64,000 nt of DNA. It comes from Salinimonas chungwhensis DSM 16280. Lineage in GTDB: Bacteria; Pseudomonadota; Gammaproteobacteria; Enterobacterales; Alteromonadaceae. A program made the translations under genes and the position numbers. The notes beneath the pieces were generated by a model. That model was not told the DNA's origin. It ran no database searches and worked only from the letters and a program-made list of their open reading frames with translations. Every line of letters begins with the position of its first letter. The stretch's first letter is position 1. Shown here in pieces: positions 1 to 9,490 of this stretch. The stretch is taken from positions 372,001 through 436,000 of the forward strand of contig NZ_KB899377.1 in the NCBI RefSeq assembly GCF_000378185.1, given 5' to 3'.

Positions 1-589
1 CAATGATGGTGATACCGTATATCTCACAGTCGCCGATGCACAGGGTAATATGGTCTCGCTGATACAAAGCAACTACCGGGGAATGGGGTCAGGCATGACG
101 CCGCCAGGACTGGGCTTTATTCTGCAAAACCGGGGTGAGCTATTTACCTTGCAAAAGGGGCATGCCAATGAGTATGCGCCGGGTAAGCGACCTTTTCATA
201 CCATTATCCCGGCGTTTGTTACCCGTAACGGGCAACCGTGGCTAAGCTTTGGTGTTATGGGCGGCGCCACTCAGCCGCAAATGCATGCTCAGATTATCAT
301 GAATCTTATCGACTTTGGCATGAACCTTCAGGAAGCCGGCGATGCGCCACGCGTGGTCCATACCGGATCAGCCAGCCCGACCGGTGAGCGCATGGAGGAC
401 GGCGGTCAGGTCCACCTGGAATCAGGCATACCAGTGAAAACGCAGCGCAAGCTTATGAAAATGGGTCATACGCTGCAACCTGCAGTAGGTTTGTACGGTG
501 GTTATCAGGCCATTCAGTTGGATAGTAGACGTCAGCTGTATATCGGCGCCTCAGAAAGCCGTAAAGATGGACAAGCGGCTGGCTATTAG
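1..589 (+). CDS. gamma-glutamyltransferase, C-terminal part (5' end outside window)
   Basis: The reading frame is open from base 2 and stops with TAG at 587-589, so only the C-terminal ~195 residues are present. The start matches the small-subunit core of gamma-glutamyltransferase: a TVADAQGNMVSLIQSNY stretch, then GSGM, then ILQNRGELF. Further on come HTIIPAF, the glycine-rich FGVMGGATQPQ turn and the APRVVHT segment. The family hydrolyses or transfers the gamma-glutamyl group of glutathione, usually in the periplasm, and is made as a self-cleaving precursor. The autocatalytic Thr lies upstream of the window and cannot be checked. The closest subtype (ggt proper or a ywrD-like relative) cannot be settled from this part. 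Confidence 0.9.
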   Translation, partial: NDGDTVYLTVADAQGNMVSLIQSNYRGMGSGMTPPGLGFILQNRGELFTLQKGHANEYAPGKRPFHTIIPAFVTRNGQPWLSFGVMGGATQPQMHAQIIMNLIDFGMNLQEAGDAPRVVHTGSASPTGERMEDGGQVHLESGIPVKTQRKLMKMGHTLQPAVGLYGGYQAIQLDSRRQLYIGASESRKDGQAAGY

Positions 590-643
590 CCACACTTAAA
601 AGATAACGAAAACAACCACCTGAAGGTGGCAAAGGAAAAACGC

Positions 644-1567
644 ATGAGCCAGCCGCAAAAAGGCGTATGTGCCGAGCCAAACTTACATGCCCAATATCTG
701 TCGCTTAATGTTGTGGATGACGAAAGTGATGCGATAAAAGAAAAGCTGGCCAGAGTAATGGACATTTTTGACCATTATGAAAATGAACATTTTGAGGCAA
801 TGGTTACCGGGATGGTGGCGGTAGGTGCAGGCTACTGGACTGAGCTCTATCCGGGCCCTATTCCTGAAGGTCTGGCCCCTTTCCCTCAAATGCAGTGCGA
901 AGACCGCTCTGCACCCAATACACCCACCGATCTGTTTATTCAGATTCGGGCTGACCGGCTTGATATATGCCACGCAATTGGTATCGAAATCATGGCATTA
1001 CTGCATTTGCATGTGGAGCTCGTAGATCAAACCAGAGGTTTTCGTTATCTGGATGGGCGGGATTTGAATGGCTATATTTACGGTGCCGATAACCCACGCG
1101 GCATGAAGCGCAGGCAGGTCGCCGTGGTGCAGGCGCAAGAGCCAGATTTTGTCGGCGGCAGTTACATTCATATTCAGCGATACCGACACGACCTCAGACG
1201 CTGGATGTCGCTTTCTCAGCGCCAGCAAGAACAGGTTATGGGATTGACCCGCGAGCACAATCTGCCCAGCCCTGAACAATCGTCGTCTTCTCATTGTGTC
1301 AGGGCAGCCGCATCTGGCGCACAAAATGACTTACCCAGTATGGTCAAACAGGGTATGCCCTACGGTGATATGAATGAACAAGGTTTGTTTTTTATCAGCT
1401 GTGCTGCTTCCGCGCAACCCTTTAAAGCGATGTTGCACAGCCAGATTTATGGCAACAGTGAAGGCGATTACGACCGATGGTTAGATTTTACCAGTGCCCA
1501 GACCGGTGGCGCCTACTTTGCACCCTCGGTAACATTCATACGCAGTATGGGAGAACGTATAACTTAA
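644..1567 (+). CDS. DyP-type heme peroxidase, YfeX-like, with altered GXXDG motif
   Basis: The 307-residue protein has the order of a class YfeX dye-decolorizing peroxidase: GFRYLDGRDLNG in the middle, GGSYIHIQRYRHDL after it, SSSHCVR carrying the expected proximal heme His, then MPYGD and GLFFISCAASAQPF. These enzymes bind heme b and use H2O2. The odd point is the distal catalytic motif. Family members have GFxDGxxNP, but here it reads GYIYGADNP, with TAC at 1079-1081 where an Asp codon is expected. The start at 644 is chosen because AAAGGA precedes it; an in-frame GTG at 626 is possible but has no comparable site. Its stop overlaps the stop of the convergent cyclase gene by 4 bases. The fold assignment is firm; peroxidase activity is doubtful because of the substitution. 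Confidence 0.85.
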   Translation: MSQPQKGVCAEPNLHAQYLSLNVVDDESDAIKEKLARVMDIFDHYENEHFEAMVTGMVAVGAGYWTELYPGPIPEGLAPFPQMQCEDRSAPNTPTDLFIQIRADRLDICHAIGIEIMALLHLHVELVDQTRGFRYLDGRDLNGYIYGADNPRGMKRRQVAVVQAQEPDFVGGSYIHIQRYRHDLRRWMSLSQRQQEQVMGLTREHNLPSPEQSSSSHCVRAAASGAQNDLPSMVKQGMPYGDMNEQGLFFISCAASAQPFKAMLHSQIYGNSEGDYDRWLDFTSAQTGGAYFAPSVTFIRSMGERIT

Positions 1568-2667
1568 CGCGGGTGGGTGGTTTCAACTACGATAGCGCCA
1601 TCCCAGGACTCAGGCAGTGTGGCCTGACGCAACTGTGAGATTGCCGCCAGGTGCAGGGTCGGCAGAGGATCCTGTGGTGACTGCTCAAGTGCCTGAGTGA
1701 AAAATGCCGTGGCAGCATCCCATTGCTGTGCTTTACGTTGCTTTATACCGGCTTGAATAGCTGCATCCGCGGCTTTCTTTTTTGTCTGTTCATCTTCTGG
1801 TAAATGAGCCAGTACTTCATAAATTTCAATCGGCGCCCGCCGGCCTTTTACGCGCACCCAGTCAAGCAACCGGGTTTTTCGGGCAAGTGTGGTGTCTACC
1901 GTATCCAGTGTTGTGGCGCTGACGATGATGTCAGCATGGTAAATGGGCGACAGTGTTTCCAGTCGATAGGCAATATTGACACTGTCACCAATGACGGTGG
2001 TATCCATTCTGTCTTCTGATCCTACGGTGCCAATGATAACCGGGCCGTAGTGAATGCCTATGCCAATATCAACCGGCTGGTAGCCGCTTTTTCTGCGGTG
2101 TTCGTTGTACAGTGCCAGAGCTTTGCGCAAATCCAGCGCAGCATTTAATGCATCTGTGGCTTTGTGTGAAGGCGTACCGCCAGGGTGGTCAAACAGCGCC
2201 ATGATGGCATCGCCAATAAACTTATCAATAAAACCATGATTCTGATGGATGGGCTCATTCATTCGCAAAAAATAAGAATTTAAAAAACTCATCAACTGAT
2301 GAGGAACCATCTTTTCAGATAGACCGGTAAAGCCACGAATGTCACAAAATAAAATGGCAACTTCATCTTCGTCGGCGTAGCCCAGCTCAAGCTCTGTTTT
2401 ACCGTGTTTAGCAAAATGATCCACAAACTGACGGGGAATAAACTTTTGAAATGTTTTGGTGAGTTTCAGAGCATCATCGGCGCGCTGTGCAAACAGGCGC
2501 TCTTTGTCCTGATCGGAGGAAGCCTGCGGTCGCTGTCGCTGAGCCAGTAATTTTTGTTCATCGGACGGGGCAGGCGTACGACGCCGAATATATAAAACAG
2601 TGACTGCTACACCATAACTCGCCAGAATCATAATAATTATGAGTAACATCAGGGTGTAGTCAGTCAC
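1564..2667 (-). CDS. class III adenylate/guanylate cyclase with N-terminal membrane anchor
   Basis: The 367-residue protein has one N-terminal membrane helix (about residues 5-27), then a linker, then a class III nucleotide cyclase domain (about 95-290). Both metal-binding aspartates are visible: D109 in FCDIRGFTG and D153 in FIGDAIMALF. Lys149 in IDKFIGD is the residue typical of ATP rather than GTP selection, and the Asn/Arg pair lies in GDSVNIAYRLE. The C-terminal ~80 residues look helical, possibly TPR-like (AATAFFTQALEQSP). It probably makes cAMP at the inner membrane. The start is GTG, 23 bases after the hemL stop on the same strand, so it may be read through from hemL. Confidence 0.88.
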   Translation of the reverse strand: MTDYTLMLLIIIMILASYGVAVTVLYIRRRTPAPSDEQKLLAQRQRPQASSDQDKERLFAQRADDALKLTKTFQKFIPRQFVDHFAKHGKTELELGYADEDEVAILFCDIRGFTGLSEKMVPHQLMSFLNSYFLRMNEPIHQNHGFIDKFIGDAIMALFDHPGGTPSHKATDALNAALDLRKALALYNEHRRKSGYQPVDIGIGIHYGPVIIGTVGSEDRMDTTVIGDSVNIAYRLETLSPIYHADIIVSATTLDTVDTTLARKTRLLDWVRVKGRRAPIEIYEVLAHLPEDEQTKKKAADAAIQAGIKQRKAQQWDAATAFFTQALEQSPQDPLPTLHLAAISQLRQATLPESWDGAIVVETTHPR

Positions 2668-2690
2668 ATCTTTCTCTTTTTTACGTCACA

Positions 2691-3971
2691 TTACAAAGTG
2701 GCCAGAACCACATCCGCCGCGTCGAGCGTGTCCTGCACAACGGCTTCATCATGCTGGCTGGAAACGAACCCTGCTTCATAAGAGGCTGGTGCCAGGTAAA
2801 CCCCCTGATCCAGCATGCCGTGATAAAATTTCTTAAACTGCTCAGTGTTACAGTTTATAGCTTGCTGGTAATTAACCACTTTTTCAACATCTGTAAAAAA
2901 CACCCCAAACATACTTCCGGCATGGTTGGTGGTCATTGGAACGCCATGTTTGTCGGCCAGCGCTTGCATACCATTTACCAGCTGTTCAGTGCTGCGGTAA
3001 ATTCCCGGATAAATATCATCCTGCTGTAACTGGGTCAGTGCCGCCAAACCCGCTGCCATTGCGACGGGATTACCGGATAATGTACCAGCCTGATAAACCG
3101 GTCCGGTGGGCGAAACATGGCTGATAATATCGCGCTTGCCACCAAAAGCACCTACTGGCATACCGCCGCCGATAACCTTGCCCAGACAGGTAATATCAGG
3201 CGTAACGCCGTACCGCTCCTGAGCACCACCCCGAGAAACCCGAAAGCCGGTCATGACTTCATCAAAAATCAGTACGGTGCCGTATTTGTCACATATAGCG
3301 CGGAGCCCTTCTAAAAAGCCCTCCACCGGTGGAATGCAATTCATATTGCCAGCTACCGGCTCTACAATAATGCAGGCGATATCGTCACCGTGTTCTTTAA
3401 ACACCGCCTCGACGCTGTCTAAATTATTAAATTCAACAGTTAATGTGTGTTTGGCTACCTCATCGGGCACACCCGGTGAGCTGGGTACCCCCATGGTCAG
3501 CGCCCCGGAGCCAGCTTTTACCAGCAGCGAATCTGCATGCCCATGGTAGCAACCTTCAAATTTCACAATTTTATTGCGTCCCGTATAGCCACGGGCAATG
3601 CGGATAGATGACATCGTCGCTTCAGTGCCGGAGTTCACCATTCTGACCATTTCCATCGAAGGAACCATCTGGTTCACTTTTTCCGCCATCAGAATTTCAG
3701 CTTCAGTCGGAGCGCCAAAACTCAGACCACTGGCGGCAGCTTCAATAACCGCTTCACGAATTTTGTCATTATTATGCCCTAATACCATCGGTCCCCAGGA
3801 TAGTACATAGTCGATATAACGCTTACCGTCAGCGTCCCACATGTAGGGACCGTCGGCTTTGGTTATGAAACGGGGCGTGCCACCCACCGCTTTAAACGCT
3901 CTCACTGGTGAATTTACGCCGCCAGGAATAGTTTTTTGCGCACGGGCAAAGAGGGCTTCGGATTTTTGCAT
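2691..3971 (-). CDS. hemL: glutamate-1-semialdehyde 2,1-aminomutase
   Basis: PLP enzyme of the C5 tetrapyrrole pathway, converting glutamate-1-semialdehyde to 5-aminolevulinate. The protein starts [12 protein letters not shown] and continues [12 protein letters not shown]. It shows [11 protein letters not shown], the PLP-lysine segment [17 protein letters not shown], and TLSGNP near the C-terminal half. From this ATG the product is 426 residues, the usual length. An in-frame ATG nine bases upstream (3980) overlaps the pyrB stop, but the only Shine-Dalgarno-like AAGAG lies too close to it. pyrB ends just upstream on the same strand, so the two are probably co-transcribed. Confidence 0.96.
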   Translation of the reverse strand: MQKSEALFARAQKTIPGGVNSPVRAFKAVGGTPRFITKADGPYMWDADGKRYIDYVLSWGPMVLGHNNDKIREAVIEAAASGLSFGAPTEAEILMAEKVNQMVPSMEMVRMVNSGTEATMSSIRIARGYTGRNKIVKFEGCYHGHADSLLVKAGSGALTMGVPSSPGVPDEVAKHTLTVEFNNLDSVEAVFKEHGDDIACIIVEPVAGNMNCIPPVEGFLEGLRAICDKYGTVLIFDEVMTGFRVSRGGAQERYGVTPDITCLGKVIGGGMPVGAFGGKRDIISHVSPTGPVYQAGTLSGNPVAMAAGLAALTQLQQDDIYPGIYRSTEQLVNGMQALADKHGVPMTTNHAGSMFGVFFTDVEKVVNYQQAINCNTEQFKKFYHGMLDQGVYLAPASYEAGFVSSQHDEAVVQDTLDAADVVLATL

Positions 3972-3972
3972 A

Positions 3973-5001
3973 TTATTCATTACTCTTGTTGCTGAACCAT
4001 ACAACGTCACGCTCATACTGCGTGAACTTGTCTTCTACGCCCAGAGTCAGCGCAAACAGCGCCATTCTGACCAGAACGCCATTATCAGTTTGTCTGAATA
4101 TGGCAAGGTTCGGATTTAAGTTCAGATCGTTATCCAGCTCATTCGCCTCGGCACGAGAGTCTCGGGGCAGCGGATGCATGATAACGGTATTGGACTGAAA
4201 GTGACGGGTGTAAATTGACTGATTTAGACGAAATTTGCCACGGTACTTATTTGCCTCTTCCTGAGAAGGAAAACGTTCTTCCTGAATGCGGGTCTGATAG
4301 CAAATATCGGCATCCATGTTGCCTTCAAGTAACTCAGTGATAGTCAGATGATGACCCGCATTTTCAATTGCATCAATGATGGGTTGGGGCATGGCCAGTT
4401 CTTTAGGAGAAATCAGGGTAAAGCGAATATTATTGAACAGGCTCAGCAGGCGTGACAACGAATGCACCGTGCGACCATAGCGTAAATCACCGATCATCGC
4501 GATATGCAGGCCATCAATCCCTTTACCCTGGTATTCACGCTCACGCAAGATAGTGTACAAATCCAGCAATGCCTGGGTCGGGTGTTCATTGGCCCCGTCG
4601 CCACCATTGATCACCGGCACGCGGCTACCCTGGGCAAATTCGCTGACCGAACCGGCCGCAGGATGACGCATGGCGATAATGTCAGAATAACCACTTAACA
4701 CCCGGGCTGTATCATATAAGGATTCACCTTTTGCTAACGCAGAACTGGTCATCCCGGTGGTTTCCCGCACTTCTCCGCCCAATAAATTAAAGGCTGTTCC
4801 AAAACTGACGCGGGTGCGGGTACTGGCTTCAAAAAATAGATTCCCAAGAATAGCACCATCCAGCACTTTGGTACGCTTTTGGCGGCGTGCATAGGGCTGC
4901 ATGGTAGCCGCTACTGCGAACACTTTTTCTATCGCGTCTCGATCAAACTGATCAACGGAAAGAATATGATTACCGGTAAACTCTGTCATCGATGGTCTCA
5001 T
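3973..5001 (-). CDS. pyrB: aspartate carbamoyltransferase, catalytic chain (long form)
   Basis: Catalyses the first committed step of pyrimidine synthesis. Carbamoyl-phosphate motifs are clear: [47 protein letters not shown] and IMHPLPR. At up to 342 residues it is longer than the E. coli catalytic chain (311), because of insertions and a C-terminal tail (residues ~318-342). No pyrI regulatory-chain gene is adjacent. Two starts are possible: 5001 (MRPSMTEF) or 4989 (MTEF). The second aligns better with relatives, and neither has a strong ribosome-binding site. Confidence 0.95.
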   Translation of the reverse strand: MRPSMTEFTGNHILSVDQFDRDAIEKVFAVAATMQPYARRQKRTKVLDGAILGNLFFEASTRTRVSFGTAFNLLGGEVRETTGMTSSALAKGESLYDTARVLSGYSDIIAMRHPAAGSVSEFAQGSRVPVINGGDGANEHPTQALLDLYTILREREYQGKGIDGLHIAMIGDLRYGRTVHSLSRLLSLFNNIRFTLISPKELAMPQPIIDAIENAGHHLTITELLEGNMDADICYQTRIQEERFPSQEEANKYRGKFRLNQSIYTRHFQSNTVIMHPLPRDSRAEANELDNDLNLNPNLAIFRQTDNGVLVRMALFALTLGVEDKFTQYERDVVWFSNKSNE

Positions 5002-5312
5002 AGTTAAACAGGGACGGTGTTAGAATAGCAAAAAGTCACCCCCCTGTAGAGCATTGCTGGTGGCCCGGCGGTAAATGAAAAATGTCTAACACAGTGCGTC
5101 TTTGTTTCGCGCTGCGAACAGGGTAAACTTTACTATAAGGCGCAGCGTACACAACCCACTATACCGCTGATATCCTTGTGCATAACCAACGTTAAGCGCG
5201 CTTTAAGGCGAACGTTAGCGGGCATAGTAAAATGTTGTGTCAGAATGATTAGGCGGACATTGTCACCTCACTCCAGGTGCTTCTATACCCTCGCTTAACA
5301 GGGCATTAATTT
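5002..5312. other. intergenic region upstream of pyrB and of the 5313 small ORF
   Basis: This 311-base gap separates divergent genes, so it should hold both promoters. A repeat-rich part at about 5187-5215 contains AACGTT twice around the palindrome AAGCGCGCTT, with GCATAACC just before it. I could not identify a convincing pyrL-type leader peptide or terminator in front of pyrB, and I see no other gene here. Confidence 0.4.
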
Positions 5313-5453
5313 ATGCGCATGAGTACGCAAAAGAAACAGCGGTCAGTACTTTCCCGATGGTGGCATACCAATTGCGAAAAATGTCGTCGCATTCGGCTGT
5401 ATCTGATTTGGGCGATTATAATGATGGTGGTTTATTTTTATGTCTTCGAATGA
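5313..5453 (+). CDS. small membrane protein with CxxC pair (46 aa)
   Basis: An ATG at 5313 opens a 46-residue frame ending TGA at 5451-5453. The first half is basic and carries a CEKC (C-x-x-C) pair followed by RRIRLY. The second half is one hydrophobic helix (LIWAIIMMVVYFYVF). A weak AGGG lies about nine bases upstream. The frame overlaps the start of the downstream DUF2982-like gene by 14 bases in another frame, as in translationally coupled genes, and that gene has no good ribosome-binding site of its own. I do not recognise the family. A role as a small inner-membrane partner of the downstream protein is inference from the overlap. Confidence 0.5.
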   Translation: MRMSTQKKQRSVLSRWWHTNCEKCRRIRLYLIWAIIMMVVYFYVFE

Positions 5454-6135
5454 AAGCGCGCCAATTCTTATCCGTGCTACCTCTAAGCGCAATGGGATCA
5501 CCACAATTTTTATCGGTGGACTAGCTCTTGCTGTTTCTGTCCTGTGTCTGGTTCTGGCCCCGTCCTGGCTGTTTCTCGCGGGTATTTTTTTAACCAGCGC
5601 CTCATTGGTTACCCTTCTGGTTGGTTGGTTCAAACTCCGGGAGCCTGACCACAGCATAGAAATTTCGCCTCAGCACATCCTGTATCACCATCGTCGTGGT
5701 AACTGGGTTATCGAGTGGGATAATGTTCAGCGCGTGGATTGTCCCCGGGTGCAGCAGGGACTGGAACATGTAAATCTGGAAGCGGTGGGGATTCGGCTGA
5801 AGGAGTATGCCCCTTTTTTAAGCACTGTATCGCCCAGACTCGCCACCCACCTTTTGATGGAGCAGCGGCCCCTGTTATTACACAATTTTGATAAAAACTG
5901 TGCCTCGGGTGATTGCTTTAACCAAGAGCTTTTTGATGATAAACATTACACGCTGGAAACTGGTGAAGTACTCACCGGGATCAAAGCGATGCTGGCAAAC
6001 CGCATGACCCAACTGCGGGCGCGTCTGGGTTATGATATCTATGTATCATCATCGGATCTGGACCGCTCACCAACGGATTTTGTCCATCTGATGCGGGATT
6101 GTCAGCAGGCCCGTGATGACATCACTAATCGCTAA
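5440..6135 (+). CDS. DUF2982-like membrane protein
   Basis: 231 residues with two close membrane helices near the N-terminus (about 19-41 and 43-62), then a cytoplasmic domain of mixed strand and helix. The layout and segments such as ISPQHILYHHRRGNWVIEWDNV resemble the DUF2982 family of Alteromonadales and Vibrionales, whose function is unknown; the assignment is from memory. The gene overlaps the 46-aa ORF at its start, and its stop overlaps by 11 bases the end of the convergent hybrid kinase gene. The ATG at 5440 has no clear Shine-Dalgarno sequence, which fits coupling to the upstream ORF. Confidence 0.65.
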   Translation: MSSNESAPILIRATSKRNGITTIFIGGLALAVSVLCLVLAPSWLFLAGIFLTSASLVTLLVGWFKLREPDHSIEISPQHILYHHRRGNWVIEWDNVQRVDCPRVQQGLEHVNLEAVGIRLKEYAPFLSTVSPRLATHLLMEQRPLLLHNFDKNCASGDCFNQELFDDKHYTLETGEVLTGIKAMLANRMTQLRARLGYDIYVSSSDLDRSPTDFVHLMRDCQQARDDITNR

Positions 6136-9100
6136 CCTGTGAGGGCAGGGGACGGCTTCTGTCCAGCCACACATCTGCCTCGCTGATCACCTCGACTGCT
6201 TCTTCTAAAAATACTGGTAACAGCTCAGCAACCAGCATTTTTTTGTCTCGTTTTAATGCGCTTTCTAAATCATGGGCAAGCTGCTGGAGCTTTGGGACAC
6301 CGGTGTAGCAGCATGCGCCATGGAGCCGGTGTACTTCATTTTGCATTTCCCCAAAGTCAGAGTCCTCCCAGCCAGCCTTAATCTGCCGGATGGAATCAGG
6401 TAAAAGCCTGACAAAATCAGCCAGCAACTCTCGGGCAGTATCATCATCACGGTTTGTACGTTCCACCGCTAAATCCCAGTCGAGCGTTGACTTTGACTGG
6501 CACGGTGGTGCATTTGACTGACACCAGCGGCGAATAATTTCGACCAGGCTAGCCTGGTTGATGGGTTTGGGCAAATAGTCGTCCATACCCGAAGCCAGCA
6601 GGCGCTCCTGCTCCTCTTTAAACGCGTGCGCTGTGACAGCAATTATGGGGGTGCCCATGTTTAACGCTGTTTTGCGTATACGTTTGGTGGCCTGCAGACC
6701 ATCCATTCCGGGCATTTGTACATCCATCAGGATGATATCAAATTCAGTGGTTTCACAACGGTTGACCGCATCCGCACCACTGGTGGAGGTCGTCAGTGTC
6801 AGCGGACTGGTTCGAAGCCAGGTTTGTAGCAGCTTAAGGTTCATCTCCATATCATCTACCGCTAAAACCCGGGCATGCGGCAAGCTGTCCAACTTGCTTT
6901 GTAAGGGGTTTTTAAGATCGCTGGCTTTGTGATAAAGCAAGTCTTCCAGCTTAGTTAACGTTGCAGGCATCCGGATTTTTGAATAAAAATGCTGCGCCAG
7001 ACTGGGGTACTGATTAATAGGATCGGCACCGGAATACCACAATACACGTCGCTCAGCGGGAATTTGCACCAGCTCACTGAGCATTGCATCGCGATAATTA
7101 AGCTTGCTAACCGGAAGAGTGGCAAATAAATAGTCGGGTTTTAGGTCAAGGCGCTTTAAGAATCTTAGACTCTCAGCACTGGTTACCTGAGCCCCAAGAT
7201 TGCACAACATAGCTGCAGTGGCTCGCCGGGTTGCCGGCACGGGATCAAAAATAACTACGTGCTTGTCCTTCCATCTGTTGGTGGCTGCCATAGCGTATTT
7301 GTGGCTGAGCCGATTCATTTTTAAATTGATGGTAAAGATACTGCCCAGACCGGGATCGCTGCGCAGCTTCATTTCGCCGCGCATAAGACGCACCAGTTCC
7401 CGACAGATGACCAGCCCTAGCCCCGTTCCCTGGTAACTGCGGTTAGTTGAATCATCCAGTTGCGAAAATGCGCTGAAGAGTTTTTTTCTGTCCTGTCGGC
7501 TGATACCGATACCGGTATCTTCGATAACAAACTCAATTTCCTGCAGGCCATGTGCCAGGGCTTTGTTTTTGACTCTCAGGGCGACCGAGCCACTGGAAGT
7601 AAACTTGAGCGCATTACTTAGCAAATTGTTGAGGACTTGCTTGATGCGAAACAAATCTCCAATCAGCTTTTCTGGTAGTGGATCCATGTCAAAAACAAAT
7701 TCCAGCCGTTTGGAGTGGGCTGATTTAGACATAATGGTTACCAGCTCTTCAATTTCTTTTATCGGAGAAAACGGCTGATTATTAATTTGTAACTTACCTG
7801 CTTCGATTTTGGAAAAATCCAGCACATCGTTCACGATACTCAACAGATTATCCGCTGCCGTGTTTACGATGCGTACCTGCTCCTGCTGATCGGCAGGCAA
7901 CGGAGCATTACCCAGTTCGCGGCTAAAGCCCAGTATAGCGTTAAGGGGGGTACGAATTTCATGACTCATATTAGCCAGGAACTGAGATTTAACATTGCTG
8001 GCTTTTATTGCATCTTTGCGCGCGATATCCAGTCGGGCATTTTGCTCTTCAATTAATTCCATGTTGTTACGCAAATCGTCTGTTGCCTGCTGAACCTCGG
8101 TTTCAAGCTGGGTTCTGCTTTTTTGAATCAGTGCAACTGAAAACAGTGCAGACTCCAGAAAAACCCCGACCTGAAAACAATAAGTGATGAACTGGTTCGA
8201 GGGTAACAGACCCATTAGGCTAAGCATGCCGGCAATTGCGCCTGCCGATAGCATCGTCCAGGCAAATATAAAGTAACGAGCTGGCTCAAAACGGTTGAAG
8301 AATGCTTCAAAGCCAGCATAAATATAACTACATACACCTGCCATTCCAGCTCCGTAGACCAGGTTGTGCTTCCAGGTCACCGGTAGAAGGTGGAGCAGAC
8401 AGATCAGGCCAACAAATGCCTGGAGTCCCAACATGGCAATGACAATAGGATGAGCGGTAGGCGCATTTTTTTTAGTGTTGAGAAATAAAATGGAGAACAT
8501 GCCGGAACTCATGCCAACGAAAACAAACATAAGTTCTGTGTGACTGGCTAGCCAGGCCGGCGTGGGGCCGGCGCTAAATGCCTGAATATGGCCGCCCCAT
8601 ATCAGTTGCCAGAAAATAACGGCGATTACATAACAGACATAGGCCAGCAGGCTGGCCTCTCTGACCTGAAAGAAAAGCACCAGATTATAAATCGCCAGAA
8701 TAATCAGGCCGCCGTAGAACAGTCCCCACATAGTACTGTCTATCTGCCAGATAGTGCTGTGAATCGGCTCAGGGGTAACTTTTAAAGGCACTATCAGGCT
8801 GGAAGAGTGACTTTGAACACGTAAAAACAGTTCAAGGGGGGTGGCCACAGGCAAATCCGCGCGCAAGGTGGGAACGCGAAAACGCTGCTCGCTCTGAAGT
8901 TTGCCCTGATGACTTTGCAGGATAACCTTATCACCCGATACCAGATAAAAGTCCACTTTATCCAGTTGGCTGAAGTCAATGGTAAAAATCCAGTTGGAGA
9001 GATTGCTGACATTACTGATACGGGTGGACAACCACATACCATTTTCCCGAAAGCCGAAATTAGGATTTTTCTCGGTATACCACTGAAATTGGCGCTTGCG

Positions 9101-9274
9101 TTCCAGCACCTCGCCGATAGTCAGCGGGATGCCAGTCTCCCGATAAATGGCAAAATTGCTGGAAAGATCCACGCTGGCATCTTCATCAAATAACTGAATA
9201 GTGGTTTGCGCTTGCGCCCCAACGCTACTCAGTGCCACCGTAATAATAAACCAAAGAAAAGATGCTACGCGCAT
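6125..9274 (-). CDS. 7TMR-DISM hybrid sensor histidine kinase with receiver and Hpt domains
   Basis: 1049 residues. Domains in order: signal peptide (cleavage near AQAQ, residue 23), periplasmic 7TMR-DISMED2-type sensor (about 30-165), seven-helix 7TMR-DISM region (about 185-383), coiled coil (386-425), HisKA with H438 in NMSHEIRTPLNA, HATPase (N554 in LLSNALKF, G boxes DTGIGI and GTGLGL), a degenerate receiver (about 670-780), an intact receiver with D851 in LMDVQMPGMDG and K903, and a C-terminal Hpt domain with H982 in HRLHGACCYTG. This is a BarA-type phosphorelay kinase of the inner membrane; its ligand and its output regulator are unknown. It has no partner response regulator beside it. 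The middle receiver lacks a phosphorylatable Asp (F717 sits there). Confidence 0.93.
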   Translation of the reverse strand: MRVASFLWFIITVALSSVGAQAQTTIQLFDEDASVDLSSNFAIYRETGIPLTIGEVLERKRQFQWYTEKNPNFGFRENGMWLSTRISNVSNLSNWIFTIDFSQLDKVDFYLVSGDKVILQSHQGKLQSEQRFRVPTLRADLPVATPLELFLRVQSHSSSLIVPLKVTPEPIHSTIWQIDSTMWGLFYGGLIILAIYNLVLFFQVREASLLAYVCYVIAVIFWQLIWGGHIQAFSAGPTPAWLASHTELMFVFVGMSSGMFSILFLNTKKNAPTAHPIVIAMLGLQAFVGLICLLHLLPVTWKHNLVYGAGMAGVCSYIYAGFEAFFNRFEPARYFIFAWTMLSAGAIAGMLSLMGLLPSNQFITYCFQVGVFLESALFSVALIQKSRTQLETEVQQATDDLRNNMELIEEQNARLDIARKDAIKASNVKSQFLANMSHEIRTPLNAILGFSRELGNAPLPADQQEQVRIVNTAADNLLSIVNDVLDFSKIEAGKLQINNQPFSPIKEIEELVTIMSKSAHSKRLEFVFDMDPLPEKLIGDLFRIKQVLNNLLSNALKFTSSGSVALRVKNKALAHGLQEIEFVIEDTGIGISRQDRKKLFSAFSQLDDSTNRSYQGTGLGLVICRELVRLMRGEMKLRSDPGLGSIFTINLKMNRLSHKYAMAATNRWKDKHVVIFDPVPATRRATAAMLCNLGAQVTSAESLRFLKRLDLKPDYLFATLPVSKLNYRDAMLSELVQIPAERRVLWYSGADPINQYPSLAQHFYSKIRMPATLTKLEDLLYHKASDLKNPLQSKLDSLPHARVLAVDDMEMNLKLLQTWLRTSPLTLTTSTSGADAVNRCETTEFDIILMDVQMPGMDGLQATKRIRKTALNMGTPIIAVTAHAFKEEQERLLASGMDDYLPKPINQASLVEIIRRWCQSNAPPCQSKSTLDWDLAVERTNRDDDTARELLADFVRLLPDSIRQIKAGWEDSDFGEMQNEVHRLHGACCYTGVPKLQQLAHDLESALKRDKKMLVAELLPVFLEEAVEVISEADVWLDRSRPLPSQVSD

Positions 9275-9490
9275 TGTGCCAGTATCGGTAAACGTTAAAG
9301 GTCTTATTAAAACACCACTTCTGGGTAGTTTTCAAAGTTTAGGTGTAGCAGGCTGGACAAAAGTGGCGGCTACAATGCGATACCAGAGCGGATTAATCTG
9401 TTATCCGGTATGCGCCTTAAGTTGCGTTACCCCCTGCTTTGCCCCACAATGGCTGAAGATGCAGTGGTATTAAACAATAACGAATATTCC

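Noticed and set aside
4504..4698. Plus-strand frames opposite pyrB, hemL, ast, arg and other genes
   Set aside because: They are antisense shadows of strongly conserved proteins, without ribosome-binding sites or recognisable content.
5180..5260. GCATAACC ... GATTAGGCGG stretch with AACGTT repeats, resembling an integron attC site
   Set aside because: The ends match attC core sites only loosely, the arms do not pair as an attC should, and there is no integrase or cassette nearby.
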